Numbered from the stretch's first letter, positions 43,409-53,956 are shown. The stretch: DNA of 64,000 bases from Flavobacteriales bacterium (GCA_019694795.1 JAIBBF010000004.1:1-64000), one strand, 5' to 3'. Numbers and translations are program-made. The notes: generated from the letters alone by a model not told the origin.

Positions 43409-45043
43409 TTACTTAATGAGGCAGGGGATGAGTTTACCGGTGCTTCCATTGGTATAAGGAATTCCCGCCATCATACAAACAGTTGGAGCAATATCAGTGA
43501 TCATTACCGACTCCATATGATCTCTCACTGCAATTTCCGAACCGTACCATAGGAGAGGAACATGGGTATCATAGGAATAAGGAGAACCATGCGTTGTTCC
43601 TTTCGGACCGTAATCTGCCCATGCCGGAAGCATATTGATGATCACATCTCCACTTCTTAATTCGTTAAAACCACATTGAATTAAACGTTTTATGCCAATG
43701 GTGTATTCCGTATAAAGCAGATTGTGCCGTGTTAATACATTGGCCACTCCGGGAATGGTTCTTAAAAATTCGGCGGCTTTAATTTCTATGGCTTCGCGTT
43801 CAATTTTATTTTTTTTCAGAAGTTCCAGATTAAAAAATACTTGTCCGTTGGCAATTGCTTTAACAAAGCGTTCCGATGGATCATTCAATGGAAATTCTTC
43901 CAGTAAATAATTATTTAATTCATTGGTCAGATTATTCAATGTTAAATATCCGGAAGGAATCTTATTATCTTTTAAATGATTCGGAACATCCACGGCTGCG
44001 TGATCGGCTGTGAGGAATAAAATAAAATTATCTTTTCCGATATTTTTTTCCAGATAACTGAGTATTTCAGCAATCTCCAGATCGAGACGCAAATAACAGT
44101 CTTCGGTTTCAATGCTTTTTGGTCCGAAATAATGTCCGATATAATCAGGAGAAGAAAAGCTGACACATAATAAATCGGTGACATCATCCTTGCCCAATTG
44201 TTCTCCTTCTATAGCGGCAAACATCATTTCTTTGGTGATTGTATTTCCAAATGGAGTTGTTTTAATGATGCCTTTATTTCCATTATAGGCTTTTAAAATT
44301 TCAGGTAGTTGATGAGGGAATACAGGTTTGGTTTCGCCATTTAAAATGCTTTCGTAATTGTTATCGTCGGGCAAACTTTCTATGTATTGCTCAATGGGAA
44401 GCAGGGTGGTCCAATTTTGAGACAAAAAATAATCGGTTCTCTTTTTATTATTGTAATCGCTCAGCCATTTTGGTAAGTCGTTTCTATAATAAGTACTGGT
44501 AATAAAATTTCCTGTTTCATCATCAAACCAATAAGCCGCATCAGCAGCATGTCCGGCCGGCAGAATAGCTCCGCGGTCTTTTAATGCAATTCCGATTACT
44601 TTCGATTTGCCTAAACTCGAAATTTTTAATTCATCGCCTATGGTGCTGCTTAGCATTCTGCGGGGCGACATTTGTCCGGCATTATTTTGGGTTCCAACTG
44701 AACTTACACTTTTATCTTCCGCACAATACACCATTCCGCCTTCATTCCTGTCGAACCAGTCATTGGCAATAATCCCATGAACTGCAGGTGTAGTTCCGGT
44801 ATAAATTGAGGCATGTCCCGGTCCGGTATAGGTTGGAACGTAATTGTAATTGGTGTTTTTACAATTGGTGCCTTTGTTCATGAGTTTGACAAATCCATTG
44901 GCTGAATATTTCGATTGAAAGCGTTCAAGGTAGTCGTATCGCATTTGGTCTACCACAATTCCAACGATCAGTTTCGGTTGCTTTTTTTGTGCAAATGAAA
45001 ATCCGCATAAAAGGGAAAGAAGAACAGAAAAATAAATTCTCAT
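43409..45043 (-). CDS. PafA-like alkaline phosphatase
   Basis: The 544-residue exported enzyme (MRIYFSVLLSLLCGFSFAQ) has the nucleophile T73 in YTGPGHASIYTGT, N94 in ANDWFD, K155 and R157 in LKDRGAILP, and the metal ligands in TADHAAVDVPNHL and GTTHGSPYSYD. The Thr-Asn-Lys-Arg set is that of the phosphate-irrepressible monoesterase PafA of flavobacteria, as opposed to the diesterase members of the superfamily. It would release phosphate from sugar phosphates and other organic esters in the periplasm. Its stop abuts the convergent type IX cargo gene. Confidence 0.9.
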   Translation of the reverse strand: MRIYFSVLLSLLCGFSFAQKKQPKLIVGIVVDQMRYDYLERFQSKYSANGFVKLMNKGTNCKNTNYNYVPTYTGPGHASIYTGTTPAVHGIIANDWFDRNEGGMVYCAEDKSVSSVGTQNNAGQMSPRRMLSSTIGDELKISSLGKSKVIGIALKDRGAILPAGHAADAAYWFDDETGNFITSTYYRNDLPKWLSDYNNKKRTDYFLSQNWTTLLPIEQYIESLPDDNNYESILNGETKPVFPHQLPEILKAYNGNKGIIKTTPFGNTITKEMMFAAIEGEQLGKDDVTDLLCVSFSSPDYIGHYFGPKSIETEDCYLRLDLEIAEILSYLEKNIGKDNFILFLTADHAAVDVPNHLKDNKIPSGYLTLNNLTNELNNYLLEEFPLNDPSERFVKAIANGQVFFNLELLKKNKIEREAIEIKAAEFLRTIPGVANVLTRHNLLYTEYTIGIKRLIQCGFNELRSGDVIINMLPAWADYGPKGTTHGSPYSYDTHVPLLWYGSEIAVRDHMESVMITDIAPTVCMMAGIPYTNGSTGKLIPCLIK

Positions 45044-45108
45044 GGCGATTAATTGTATGGTGCAAATATCGTTAATTATTTGCTGGGGAGTGTTTTCTGA
45101 CTGTTAAA

Positions 45109-45789
45109 TCAGTTTTTGTTTTTAAGCTCGGCTCTTCGCTTTAGCAAGTTTTTGATAATTCCTCTTCTGATAAGAATTTCTGCCAGAATAAGATTGGGCA
45201 CCCAGCTCATCCAGGAAACAATGATGTATTTATCTACGGGTTTCCAGCCAAAATGATAATGATTGATTACCAATAAATACAAACGAAGGGTAATGGCAGA
45301 AAAGGTGAGTGCATAGCTGCGGAGTAAAAATTCGCCATGCGCGAGGTAATCTTTTTTTATCACATAGTACCAGGCCATAGCCGTGAATATGATCCATAGG
45401 GGAGTGAGCATCATGAAACTCATTTGTGCGGGTGGACCTCCATTGGCATGAATTCCCATTACAAATCCACCCGGACCACTAAAAAAAAGGAGTACGATGA
45501 TATAGATGTATCCCATCACTTTATGTGTACCGGGAAAGCGTGATAAAATAGTGGATGAAAACTGAGTTGCACCTGCGATTAATACCAATACACTGGTGAA
45601 AACATGAATATAGAAACCTGTTCTCCAATAGGAAATATGGTAAACATTCAATTTAGTTTTTAGAAATGGAATATCCGCATTTCGTTCCATGGAGAAATAT
45701 GGAAGCGAAATCATAAACATTATCACACTAAATGTAATAATGGCAAGAATGATTACTGTTTTTGTCCCTATGCGAAGGTAATTTCTCAC
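45109..45789 (-). CDS. DUF2306-like membrane protein
   Basis: The 226-residue protein has about six membrane helices, with HVFTSVLVLIAGATQF, RFPGTHKVMGYIYII and GEFLLRSYALTFSAITLR, the His/Arg pattern of DUF2306 proteins. Conserved histidines in membrane helices are reminiscent of haem-binding cytochrome b-type folds, but that is speculation. Its start overlaps the upstream lipoprotein gene (ATGA), so the two are translated together. Confidence 0.8.
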   Translation of the reverse strand: MRNYLRIGTKTVIILAIITFSVIMFMISLPYFSMERNADIPFLKTKLNVYHISYWRTGFYIHVFTSVLVLIAGATQFSSTILSRFPGTHKVMGYIYIIVLLFFSGPGGFVMGIHANGGPPAQMSFMMLTPLWIIFTAMAWYYVIKKDYLAHGEFLLRSYALTFSAITLRLYLLVINHYHFGWKPVDKYIIVSWMSWVPNLILAEILIRRGIIKNLLKRRAELKNKN

Positions 45790-46556
45790 CAGTAACCGTA
45801 TGGGTAAAATTCTGCAACACTTCCATCTTTCACCATTTCCATTCCCATATCTTCATCCATCGTAATTTTCAAATGGAATTGCGATTTTTTCAGGCGTTTG
45901 TGTTTGCTGAATTCTACGGTTATGGATCCATCCTCTTCCTGAATATAGCTGCCGGTTAAGTCAACAATTTCATATTCCGGATCATGATTCTCCATGTAGT
46001 AGGAACCGTGAAATGTAACCGTTGAGTTCGCTTTGATGCTTAATGTTCCGTTAATTTCTTCGAGGTGACCCGACCAGTCGCCTTTAAATCCTTCATTGAT
46101 CGGTCGCTTCTCTGTGCGCTTAAGGGTAAACTCTTTAATACTGGCTTTATCCGGATTGTTCGGAATCCATTTTCCACTCAATGAAAAATCAGTTGTGTCG
46201 ATGTCGAATTCAAATTTACCATCGAATTCATCATTCCCTGGTTCATTGAGCATAAAGTGATAGAGATTCCCTTTTTGCTCAATGCTCCCTTTGATGTTTC
46301 GCTTGTTACCACGAACAATATTAAATCCTGAAGCATTTTTACCCTGCGCATAATTGATTTGTAATATCAGGGTCGATTTACCAAAATCCCCAATATACAT
46401 TCCGGTTAAACGCTCTGTATCGAAATAAGCCTTTTTTACATTTTCTTTTTTTTCTCCTTGGTTTGAGTCCGTTTCCGGATTATCGTTATTTCCTCCGCAG
46501 GAAAAAAGTAGGGAGAGGAGAACAGCAGGTAGAATAATATTCAGATTCTTTTTCAT
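45786..46556 (-). CDS. Lipoprotein of unknown function
   Basis: A 256-residue protein with a lipobox (LLFSC, lipidated C20) and an acidic, Asn-rich linker (GGNNDNPETDSNQGEKKENV). The rest is beta-rich with two related halves (MYIGDFGKSTLILQINYAQG and FKGDWSGHLEEINGTLSIKA), possibly a small lipocalin- or calycin-like barrel. No family is recognised. Overlap with the DUF2306-like gene suggests a shared envelope role. Confidence 0.72.
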   Translation of the reverse strand: MKKNLNIILPAVLLSLLFSCGGNNDNPETDSNQGEKKENVKKAYFDTERLTGMYIGDFGKSTLILQINYAQGKNASGFNIVRGNKRNIKGSIEQKGNLYHFMLNEPGNDEFDGKFEFDIDTTDFSLSGKWIPNNPDKASIKEFTLKRTEKRPINEGFKGDWSGHLEEINGTLSIKANSTVTFHGSYYMENHDPEYEIVDLTGSYIQEEDGSITVEFSKHKRLKKSQFHLKITMDEDMGMEMVKDGSVAEFYPYGYW

Positions 46557-46600
46557 AGTCGTTTACTGGTTCTTAAAAATAGTAAAAAGAGCCAAAAAGA

Positions 46601-46627
46601 AAAAGCCCCGCACTTGCGGGGCTTTTT
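46601..46627 (-). terminator. Intrinsic terminator of the OmpA gene
   Basis: AAAAGCCCCGC and GCGGGGCTTTT form a perfect 11-bp stem with a 4-nt loop, followed by T residues on the minus strand, 20 bp after the stop of the OmpA gene. Confidence 0.9.
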
Positions 46628-46646
46628 AAGTGTATGAAGTGATTTA

Positions 46647-49193
46647 TTATTCGACAATAGTCATTTCTACGCGACGGTTTTTCTGACGTCCCTCTTCGGT
46701 GTCGTTTGGTGCAATCGGACGGTCCGGACCAAAATACTTCACATCGAAACGTGTGGCTTGAACTCCTTTTGAAACGAGGTATTTCTTCACCGCTTCTGCA
46801 CGTTTCTTGGAAAGGTTGAGGTTTTTCTCGCGATTACCAACGTTGTCGGTATGACCTTCAATTTTCAATTTCCAACCCGGATATTTTTTCATCAGTGCTG
46901 CAAGCTCTTCTAACGATGGAAGCGATTCAGCTTTAATGATGTCTTTACCGGTAGCAAACTCCAGATTATCGAAGGCTTTTTTCACAACGGCAGCTTCTTC
47001 TGCAGTTAATTCAACCGGAGCAGCTTCCTGCGGGAACATAAAGTACTGACCCTTTTTATTGGCCACTTTACCACGGAGATTCGGACCTGTAATGTAAACT
47101 TCAGTAATCGTATCAACTGCAGTTCCCAATAAGCGGAATTTATAGGTTTTCTTATCGATGTCCTTCGTGAAATTGAATTTACCATCTTCCACATTTACTT
47201 CTTCCAACATGGCATTGGCAGAATTCAACATTTGAAGTTTTTTCTCCGGACAACCAAAGTTTCTGATCGGACCAGGAATCGCAACACATTTGTCGTCGAT
47301 ATCGCGTACACCATCACCATCGGTGTCGGGACAACCATTAAATTCAGTTAAACCTGGAGTGGTCGGACAATCATCTTTCGGATCAGGAATTCCATCACCA
47401 TCGGTGTCAGGACAACCTTTGAATGCAAGAACCCCAGGAACCTCAGGACACTCATCTTCTTTATCGATGATTTTATCTCCGTCTTTATCCGGACATCCAT
47501 TAAACTCGAGTGTACCTGCATCATCCGGACAGTTGTCTTTGCTATCGATGATTTTGTCGCCATCTCTATCCGGACATCCGTTGAATTCTGGTAATCCCGG
47601 TTCATCCGGACATGCATCTTTCGAATCTTGAATATGGTCACCATCACGGTCTGCACAACCAGCGAATTCCCATACACCTTTTTCACCTTCACATTTATCT
47701 TTTTTATCAGATACTTTATCTCCGTCTTTATCTTTTGGTTTTCCGTACGGAATAGGAATTTTCATCACCACGTGAAAGTCTGCTCCATAGGTATCTTTTT
47801 TACCATTTCCGTCTCCTTTGATGTATTGCATAATCGGAGCAAGGTTGGTAGTTCCAAACGTTAATGGTCCGAGACGTAAACCGGTACCAATTGCAAAATT
47901 CCCCATCATGTTATAACTCACCGGAACAAAAACACCGAACCAGCGATGATCGTAACGCGGAGTAATACTGAATGTGGTAATGTCGTGAACTTTGTTTTCG
48001 TTTTTCTTGAATTGGAATGCGAAATAAGTGGTGTGATTGATGTAGAAATCTTTCCAGATGTTATAATCGATTTGAGCAGAAATGGCTGTTGGAAGATTCA
48101 TTGTAAATGTTTCTTTGCCATCAGATAATTGTCCAAACCGGTTAATCAAAGTATCATCGAATGATTGCACGGGAGGCAAGGAATCGAATTTCATTGCGCT
48201 AACATTCCACAGATTTGAGTTCGTTTGGAAGTCGTTCGACAATGTTCCTTTTTTGTATTTAATACCACCGAGGTCGATGATCGACAAACCGGCTCTCAAT
48301 TTGTATTTATTCAGGTCTCTTCTTCCTAAATTGGTTTCTCCATCCATGTCGTATTTGTATTCGGCATGATTTGGTCTCCATTCGTAAACAGCACCTAAAT
48401 CCAATCCAACAGAAAAATTCGATACCCATTTGTATTTTACTTTTTCTTGTTCAAATTCGAAATTGGTAGAGTGACCGTATCCAACTCTTCCGTTGCTGGT
48501 GATTTGAATGGTGTCTGAATTTAATGCCTGAAATGTTACATTATCCATGTACATATAAGCAGCACCTAATCCTTGCAATAATTTTACTCTACCTGCCACT
48601 TTCAGGAAATGTTCACCGTTATCGATGACTACTCTTCCGTAAGTAACACCATATTCTGCCCAACTCATCGCTTGTAAGGATAAATTATTGCTTGAGTGGA
48701 GTAAATTCCATAGAGAAGGATAATCAAGTCCGTTGTACGATAAACGCGCAAGTTCTTTACTTACTCCATCAATGTTCATCATTGTTCTGACTCTCCACGT
48801 AAATGCCAAAGCAGATTTTCTGTTGAGTTGAAACATGAAAGAGGGAAGCTGTATTTGCGTGCTGAAATAAACTGCTTTCGGAATATCGGTATAACGCTCG
48901 TTGAGATAATTTTGCTGAAATGCAGTGTCATTAAAATTGACCATATCAGGTTTAAACAGCGTTCCGTTATTGAGCAATGCTCCCGGTTTTAAACCGATGT
49001 AATTGTTGTAAGCAGATACATTGAATCCAAATAGAGAAACATCAGTTTTTAATCGGTTATCAATCACCGAGGCGGGCTGAAGATCTAAACCGGAAACACC
49101 GGCATAATTGGAGTTAGAAAATCCCAAAAAATCCTGTGCAATGGAAATCCCGGAACTCCCTAAAATCAATGCAAGGGCAAGTAATTTTTTCAT
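46647..49193 (-). CDS. OmpA family protein with DUF5723-like barrel and thrombospondin type-3 repeats
   Basis: The 848-residue protein has a signal peptide (MKKLLALALILGSSGISIAQ) and an N-terminal barrel-like region (~20-480, DFLGFSNSNYAGVSGLDLQP). Six TSP3 repeats of exactly 27 residues follow (488-649; DxDGDxxxDxxDxC ... FxGCP, calcium-binding), then a linker and a C-terminal OmpA domain (~735-848) with IEGHTDNVGNREKNLNLSKK and the NRRVE end that grips peptidoglycan. It should tie the outer membrane to the cell wall, with the TSP3 region as a calcium-stiffened stalk. A strong terminator follows. Confidence 0.93.
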   Translation of the reverse strand: MKKLLALALILGSSGISIAQDFLGFSNSNYAGVSGLDLQPASVIDNRLKTDVSLFGFNVSAYNNYIGLKPGALLNNGTLFKPDMVNFNDTAFQQNYLNERYTDIPKAVYFSTQIQLPSFMFQLNRKSALAFTWRVRTMMNIDGVSKELARLSYNGLDYPSLWNLLHSSNNLSLQAMSWAEYGVTYGRVVIDNGEHFLKVAGRVKLLQGLGAAYMYMDNVTFQALNSDTIQITSNGRVGYGHSTNFEFEQEKVKYKWVSNFSVGLDLGAVYEWRPNHAEYKYDMDGETNLGRRDLNKYKLRAGLSIIDLGGIKYKKGTLSNDFQTNSNLWNVSAMKFDSLPPVQSFDDTLINRFGQLSDGKETFTMNLPTAISAQIDYNIWKDFYINHTTYFAFQFKKNENKVHDITTFSITPRYDHRWFGVFVPVSYNMMGNFAIGTGLRLGPLTFGTTNLAPIMQYIKGDGNGKKDTYGADFHVVMKIPIPYGKPKDKDGDKVSDKKDKCEGEKGVWEFAGCADRDGDHIQDSKDACPDEPGLPEFNGCPDRDGDKIIDSKDNCPDDAGTLEFNGCPDKDGDKIIDKEDECPEVPGVLAFKGCPDTDGDGIPDPKDDCPTTPGLTEFNGCPDTDGDGVRDIDDKCVAIPGPIRNFGCPEKKLQMLNSANAMLEEVNVEDGKFNFTKDIDKKTYKFRLLGTAVDTITEVYITGPNLRGKVANKKGQYFMFPQEAAPVELTAEEAAVVKKAFDNLEFATGKDIIKAESLPSLEELAALMKKYPGWKLKIEGHTDNVGNREKNLNLSKKRAEAVKKYLVSKGVQATRFDVKYFGPDRPIAPNDTEEGRQKNRRVEMTIVE
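47247..47732 (-). repeat. Six in-frame 81-bp TSP3 repeats
   Basis: The coding sequence repeats every 27 codons, with each unit ending in GCP or GCA. Repeats are similar but not identical at DNA level, so this is an old protein repeat, not a recent slippage tract. Confidence 0.9.
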
Positions 49194-49306
49194 AATCGCG
49201 TATTAGAGATGGAGCCAAAATAACAATAATCCTTCATTCACAAGGTGAAATTCCTTTGAACAGGAGTTATTTTTGGATTAAATCCTCAATAAAACAGTTG
49301 AATCTC

Positions 49307-52042
49307 TCAATTGAAAGAATAGCAAATTATCCTTCTGGAACCAGTTCCGGTTACAATTTCAAAGTTACCGTCGTTGTTAATGTCGCTCACTATGAACGAA
49401 GTAGTTCCTTTGAGTGGGAATTTAGGATGCATGGTTCCGTCGCCCATCAGCAAATAAATTTCACCGATTGCTTTCGAAATTAATCCCGTTCTCACCGAAC
49501 CGTCGGGCATTTTAAAACTCATCAGTAACGGGTTCACTTCATCGGCAAATGAATAACGGCCCAATACTTTTCCATTCCATTCTACAAATTCTACTTTGTT
49601 GGAATCGAGCAGAATAATGTCTTCTTTTCCGTCTTCATTCAGGTCTTCGATGCGGAATAAGTGTTTTGGACTCCTCGCTGTACTTTTTGCTGTGTCTGCA
49701 TTACCATTGAAGTACCTTCTGTAAATTTTTCCGGTCGAATCCGAATAAATGATACTCGTGCTTTCAATGGTAGAACCCTGACGAATCAATACTTGATTTT
49801 GAGAGAGATTTTCAAGGTCGAAATTTAAATTGTAACGCGTTTTCCCTTTGCGGTCAACAATATGTATGTCGCCGTGTATATCCGTAATAAAGAGATAATC
49901 TTTGTTTTCGCAGCGGAAAAATGCAGGTGCCTGGCGAATGGTGGATTGGGTTCCTTCAAATTCCCATCCGGTAATTATTTTTCCTTCCTTGTCCACATTC
50001 ACAATCTTATTTCCAAGCGGAATAAGAATGCGGTAATTTTGATTGGATTCATAATCGAAAACGCCGATTTCTCCGCTTACGTCGCCATTAAGCCGAACAG
50101 GGAATCCGCTCATGTAATTGCCTTTTAAATCGATAAGGTGGAGTTGATTACTGGTACAGAATAGTAATTGTAATTTTCCATTACCGAAAAAGTCAATCTG
50201 ACGAATATCTCCTCTGATTTTTTCTTCCAATGCTTTTTTCCAAAGGACTTCCCCTTTACTTGAAATCAGATAAATCGTGTAATTGTCGTCCTGAACAAAT
50301 AAATCTTTTTGTCCACTCATGTGATCGCGAACCGGTACGGGACTACTGCTAACCGTTGTATCCAATGCAAGTTCCCATAATGATTTGGAATCCTGTTTAC
50401 CGCCGGGATTAAATTTTAAAAACACATTGTTGTAAAACAAATGGTGATTGGCATTGCTTAACTGCCAGGCAAAGGCATCGAATTTTTTCATTAATCCTTC
50501 TTGTTCTGAAAAGGACAAGGCATGTTTCGGAGAAAGAATTGAACTTAAAATTTTTCCAATTCGTGAAGGATTTGCATATACAGTAATGTTGGCTTTATCA
50601 GATAAATTTTCTGATACAAAATTGTAATAAGTGATGTTTTTGGCCAGACTTTTTTCTGTAGAAATATCTTTCAGGTAACGTTGAATGGCCGGTAATGAAT
50701 TGGCAAAAATCATGTAGTCTTCCACCCGCATGTACCAGGGACGATCAATGCCGGAAAATACATCACCAAGCAACATGGAAAATAAATCATCCGCATTCAA
50801 TCTCCGCACTTCCATTCCTCCGTCCAATTGTGCCTTATTATTGCTGCTGTCGAGTTTAATACTTAATTCATTTAACTCTTCGAGCGGATCAGAAATCTCA
50901 TTGATTTTTATAGCTAAAAATAAATCGCCCTGCAAGGAGTCGTTGTTATCCGTTCCATCCGAAAACAACACAATTTCATTCCCTACCCAGGAGAGAAGCT
51001 GACGTTTTAAATTCACATCGAAGTCGGAATTAAACTGATTAATTTCTTTTTGATGTTGATTTAAAGTGCCTTTAATTTTCAATCGGTTTTCGATGGCGGT
51101 ATAAAAACTTTCTCCATCGTTAATTCCTAACCAAAGAAATCCCGCAGTGTTTTCGGGAAGTATTTTGGAGGATTGAAAATCTTGTGCTTGTTGATGCTCG
51201 AAGAGGGAGAGAAATCCGCCACTGGAATCGGCAAAGGTGAAACCATTAAGTGAAAATGTAGAAGAACTGAAATTGAGATCCAGCGCTGAGAATTTTCCAT
51301 AAGGTTGTAGTTCCTGCCAGGAATTTTTTAAATCCGACGCCAGCCAGGAATTTACCAGCGAGGAGAAATTCTGATGGTGAATATAAAAATTGGCTTTGGC
51401 GGTTAAGTCGGATGTTTCTGCCACATTTTTCCAGCCATCTTCCATTTGAATTTTTTTACCGCTTTCAAGATGAGCCACTACTTCCTCAATCAAAGATCCG
51501 GAAGAAGCGATGCTGATAAAATCATCCTTTAACAAGAGGTGTAAAACTTCATTTCCGATTTTTATTTTCCGAATGGATTCTGCCTGAAATTTCCGCTCTT
51601 CTGTTACACTTTTTGTTCCTGTACACTGATCAATCAAATTCAGAATTTCTTCGTCGGACTTATTCCCTTTTCGGAGCGAAATTAAATAATCAGCTCCGGC
51701 GTTACCTGCGGGATGCAGCGAAATGATCAGTGATTTATCGGCAATCCATGAAGCAAATTCAGGATTATTTAAAAACAGTGAATCAATTTTTTTTCCGGTA
51801 CTATGAATTTTTGTGAAAGGTTGAACTGCACGTAAATCATCCCACATTAAATTTCCTTCAACCAGCGATTTCCATAGTTCAAGCGGATGTTCACTCTGAA
51901 TAATTACTGCAGCAGAGCAGGGCACAGCGTCCATCGGATCCGCCTTAGGGTGCGAAATCCGGTTAAATAAGCGGAAACCCAGCCATATCGTAACAATGGC
52001 GAGTAAGGATAAAAGTATGCTGTTTACTATTTTTCTGTTCAT
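49307..52042 (-). CDS. Membrane-anchored protein with C-terminal beta-propeller
   Basis: A 911-residue protein with one N-terminal membrane segment (MNRKIVNSILLSLLAIVTIW). The first ~550 residues look like the DUF3352-type fold (SAAVIIQSEHPLELWKSL, then GFLWLGINDGESFYTAIENRL). From ~585 there are repeated strands of propeller type, including VQDDNYTIYLISSKGEVLWK, GYHL-like blades, ITDIHGDIHIVDRKGK and FRIEDLNEDGKEDIILLDSN, the last being an FG-GAP/VCBS-style metal loop. It lies alone between the OmpA gene and rnhB. A sensing or assembly role at the cell surface is a guess. Confidence 0.72.
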   Translation of the reverse strand: MNRKIVNSILLSLLAIVTIWLGFRLFNRISHPKADPMDAVPCSAAVIIQSEHPLELWKSLVEGNLMWDDLRAVQPFTKIHSTGKKIDSLFLNNPEFASWIADKSLIISLHPAGNAGADYLISLRKGNKSDEEILNLIDQCTGTKSVTEERKFQAESIRKIKIGNEVLHLLLKDDFISIASSGSLIEEVVAHLESGKKIQMEDGWKNVAETSDLTAKANFYIHHQNFSSLVNSWLASDLKNSWQELQPYGKFSALDLNFSSSTFSLNGFTFADSSGGFLSLFEHQQAQDFQSSKILPENTAGFLWLGINDGESFYTAIENRLKIKGTLNQHQKEINQFNSDFDVNLKRQLLSWVGNEIVLFSDGTDNNDSLQGDLFLAIKINEISDPLEELNELSIKLDSSNNKAQLDGGMEVRRLNADDLFSMLLGDVFSGIDRPWYMRVEDYMIFANSLPAIQRYLKDISTEKSLAKNITYYNFVSENLSDKANITVYANPSRIGKILSSILSPKHALSFSEQEGLMKKFDAFAWQLSNANHHLFYNNVFLKFNPGGKQDSKSLWELALDTTVSSSPVPVRDHMSGQKDLFVQDDNYTIYLISSKGEVLWKKALEEKIRGDIRQIDFFGNGKLQLLFCTSNQLHLIDLKGNYMSGFPVRLNGDVSGEIGVFDYESNQNYRILIPLGNKIVNVDKEGKIITGWEFEGTQSTIRQAPAFFRCENKDYLFITDIHGDIHIVDRKGKTRYNLNFDLENLSQNQVLIRQGSTIESTSIIYSDSTGKIYRRYFNGNADTAKSTARSPKHLFRIEDLNEDGKEDIILLDSNKVEFVEWNGKVLGRYSFADEVNPLLMSFKMPDGSVRTGLISKAIGEIYLLMGDGTMHPKFPLKGTTSFIVSDINNDGNFEIVTGTGSRRIICYSFN

Positions 52043-52058
52043 GAGAATAGGGGATGAT

Positions 52059-52066
52059 CAAAAATA
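52059..52066 (-). promoter_or_regulatory. -7 box TATTTTTG for the beta-propeller protein gene
   Basis: This exact TAnnTTTG match is 16 bp upstream of ATG 52042, implying a leader near 13 nt. Confidence 0.45.
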
Positions 52067-52134
52067 AAAGGCTATTCCCAATGGAATGGACGGAAAAGAA
52101 ACGGAGTATAAACAAAATGATGTTAGCAGGAGAC

Positions 52135-52734
52135 TTAAATATCGAGACTCAACTGCGGTGGTAATAAGGTGAAGCTTTTCCGGTGATGTATGCATGAGCC
52201 GAAACGCTCAATGGCTTTGCGGTGACTCGCCGTTGGGTATCCTTTATTTTGATTCCAGTGGTACAGCGGAAATTCTTCATGCAATTTTTCCATTAGCATA
52301 TCCCGTTCTGTTTTAGCCAGAATGGAAGCGGCAGCAATGGATAAATATTTGGCATCTCCTCCAATAATGCAATGATGCTCAATTCCCGGATAGGGCGTAA
52401 ATCGGTTTCCGTCGATCAGTAATAATTCAGGCTTTTGTTTTAATTGGTCAATGGCCTTGTGCATGGCCAGAAAAGAAGCTTTGAGAATATTAATCTGGTC
52501 GATTTCTTTCGGACTACAACTCCCAATGGCCCATGCCGTGGCTTTTTCCATGATTTCCCAACGAAGTTCCAGTCTGATTTTTTCATTCAGCTGTTTGGAG
52601 TCGTTCAATAATTTATGCTTGAATCCAGGAGGTAAAATCACAGCAGCAGCAACCACTGGTCCCGCAAGGCATCCTCTTCCTGCCTCGTCGCAACCTGCTT
52701 CAATTCGATCGTTGGTATAGTTCGATTTAAGCAT
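52135..52734 (-). CDS. rnhB: Ribonuclease HII
   Basis: The 199-residue enzyme has the RNase H-fold acidic residues in [13 protein letters not shown] (D16, E17), LLIDGN (D108) and [14 protein letters not shown] (D127), and the family motif [12 protein letters not shown]. It removes ribonucleotides and RNA from DNA duplexes. It overlaps the upstream GT4 gene by 8 bp, so it is carried on a surface-polysaccharide transcript, an accident of packing and not evidence of shared function. Confidence 0.96.
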   Translation of the reverse strand: MLKSNYTNDRIEAGCDEAGRGCLAGPVVAAAVILPPGFKHKLLNDSKQLNEKIRLELRWEIMEKATAWAIGSCSPKEIDQINILKASFLAMHKAIDQLKQKPELLLIDGNRFTPYPGIEHHCIIGGDAKYLSIAAASILAKTERDMLMEKLHEEFPLYHWNQNKGYPTASHRKAIERFGSCIHHRKSFTLLPPQLSLDI

Positions 52735-53854
52735 GTAACACCTGTTCTATACTGTTCCACAATCCTTTTGCTGACGCATCCCAGGAATATTTTTTACTCT
52801 GTTCAAGTCCGCGGTCAATCAGCCTTCTTCTTAATTCGGAATCGGTCGACATCCGTATCATCGCTTCTGTAATGGCTTCAACCGAAAAGGGATCGCAATA
52901 CAGTGCGGCATCTCCTCCGATTTCGGGTAAACAACTCGTGTTGGCGGCGATAACCGGAACACCACATTTCATACTTTCTGCCAATGGTAATCCGAAGCCT
53001 TCGAATACGCTGACAAAAACCATCGATCGCGCTGCCTGTAATGCACAATTTAAATCCTTTACAGGGAGATGTCCCGTAAAATGCACTTTGTCCTGATGCT
53101 TCATCTGGCTGAATGCTTCCGAAATTTCTTTGTTCCAAAAATATTTTTCTCCAACAATCACCAGGTGTTCTTCTCCTTTTTCGCTGCTGCAAAAGGCATC
53201 AAATGCCTTAAACAAACGGGCCAGATTTTTGCGTGGGTGAAGTGCTCCGATAAAAATAAAATAGGGGGCACCTCCGGTGATGGTATTTCGATAGCGGATA
53301 ATTTCCGTTTCCGGAATGGCAGTTAGTGCTTCATTGATTCCATTGTACACCACATCAATTTTATCGGGAGCAATGTGATATTGTTCAATGATGTCCTTTT
53401 TCGAAAATTCACTCACCGTTACAATCCGCTTCGCCTTTCGTGCAAAACGGGGGAAATAGTGACGATAATACTTCCTCACCAGAAAACTCAGGTCCTTCGG
53501 ATAATGCTCAAAATTGAGATCATGGATTACAGCTAGAGAAGGAACATGGCTTCGTAGGGACAGATATCCGTCGGGAGAAACAAATACATCCGCTTTATAT
53601 TTCTTCAACGCAGAAGCTACCGACCATTCGAACCACCAATAGAAAAGGAAAGGGTGACGAGCAGGCGGACCAATCACCACCGGTGTGATGTTATCGGAAA
53701 AGATGAATTTTTTATCGTAGGCCCGGTCGAAAAGAAAAATAAACTCATGTTCCGGATGTGCAGTAGTGATTCTTCGCAGTGTTTCATAGGAATACCAGCC
53801 AAAACCCTCCATTTTTCCGGGGAGCAAAAAGCGGGCGTTAACTGCGATTCTCAT
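52727..53854 (-). CDS. GT4 family glycosyltransferase
   Basis: The 375-residue protein has the GT-B fold: N-terminal [20 protein letters not shown], the linker [13 protein letters not shown], then [20 protein letters not shown] and the retaining-enzyme E-x7-E motif in [16 protein letters not shown]. It resembles WcaI/WbaZ-like mannosyl- or glucosyltransferases of O-antigen and exopolysaccharide pathways. The Wzz-like and O-antigen ligase-like genes start 100 bp away on the other strand, which supports a role in surface polysaccharide. Donor and acceptor are unknown. Confidence 0.9.
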   Translation of the reverse strand: MRIAVNARFLLPGKMEGFGWYSYETLRRITTAHPEHEFIFLFDRAYDKKFIFSDNITPVVIGPPARHPFLFYWWFEWSVASALKKYKADVFVSPDGYLSLRSHVPSLAVIHDLNFEHYPKDLSFLVRKYYRHYFPRFARKAKRIVTVSEFSKKDIIEQYHIAPDKIDVVYNGINEALTAIPETEIIRYRNTITGGAPYFIFIGALHPRKNLARLFKAFDAFCSSEKGEEHLVIVGEKYFWNKEISEAFSQMKHQDKVHFTGHLPVKDLNCALQAARSMVFVSVFEGFGLPLAESMKCGVPVIAANTSCLPEIGGDAALYCDPFSVEAITEAMIRMSTDSELRRRLIDRGLEQSKKYSWDASAKGLWNSIEQVLHA

Positions 53855-53927
53855 TGGTGCGAAGATAAAGGAAATGATGGATTTAATATCAATTCCGCTT
53901 TAAGGCAATAAAAACCGCCTTTTTCCG

Positions 53928-53935
53928 TATTTTTG
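53928..53935 (+). promoter_or_regulatory. -7 box TATTTTTG for the wzz-like operon
   Basis: This exact TAnnTTTG match lies 21 bp before ATG 53957, implying a leader near 18 nt. Confidence 0.45.
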
Positions 53936-53956
53936 GCGCCTTAAATGCTATAACTA

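Noticed and set aside
47290-47631. Ser/Pro-rich repetitive plus-strand frame and apparent tandem DNA repeat
   Set aside because: It is the antisense of the TSP3 repeats of the OmpA gene; units are 81 bp in frame with calcium-binding residues, so neither a CRISPR nor a real antisense gene.
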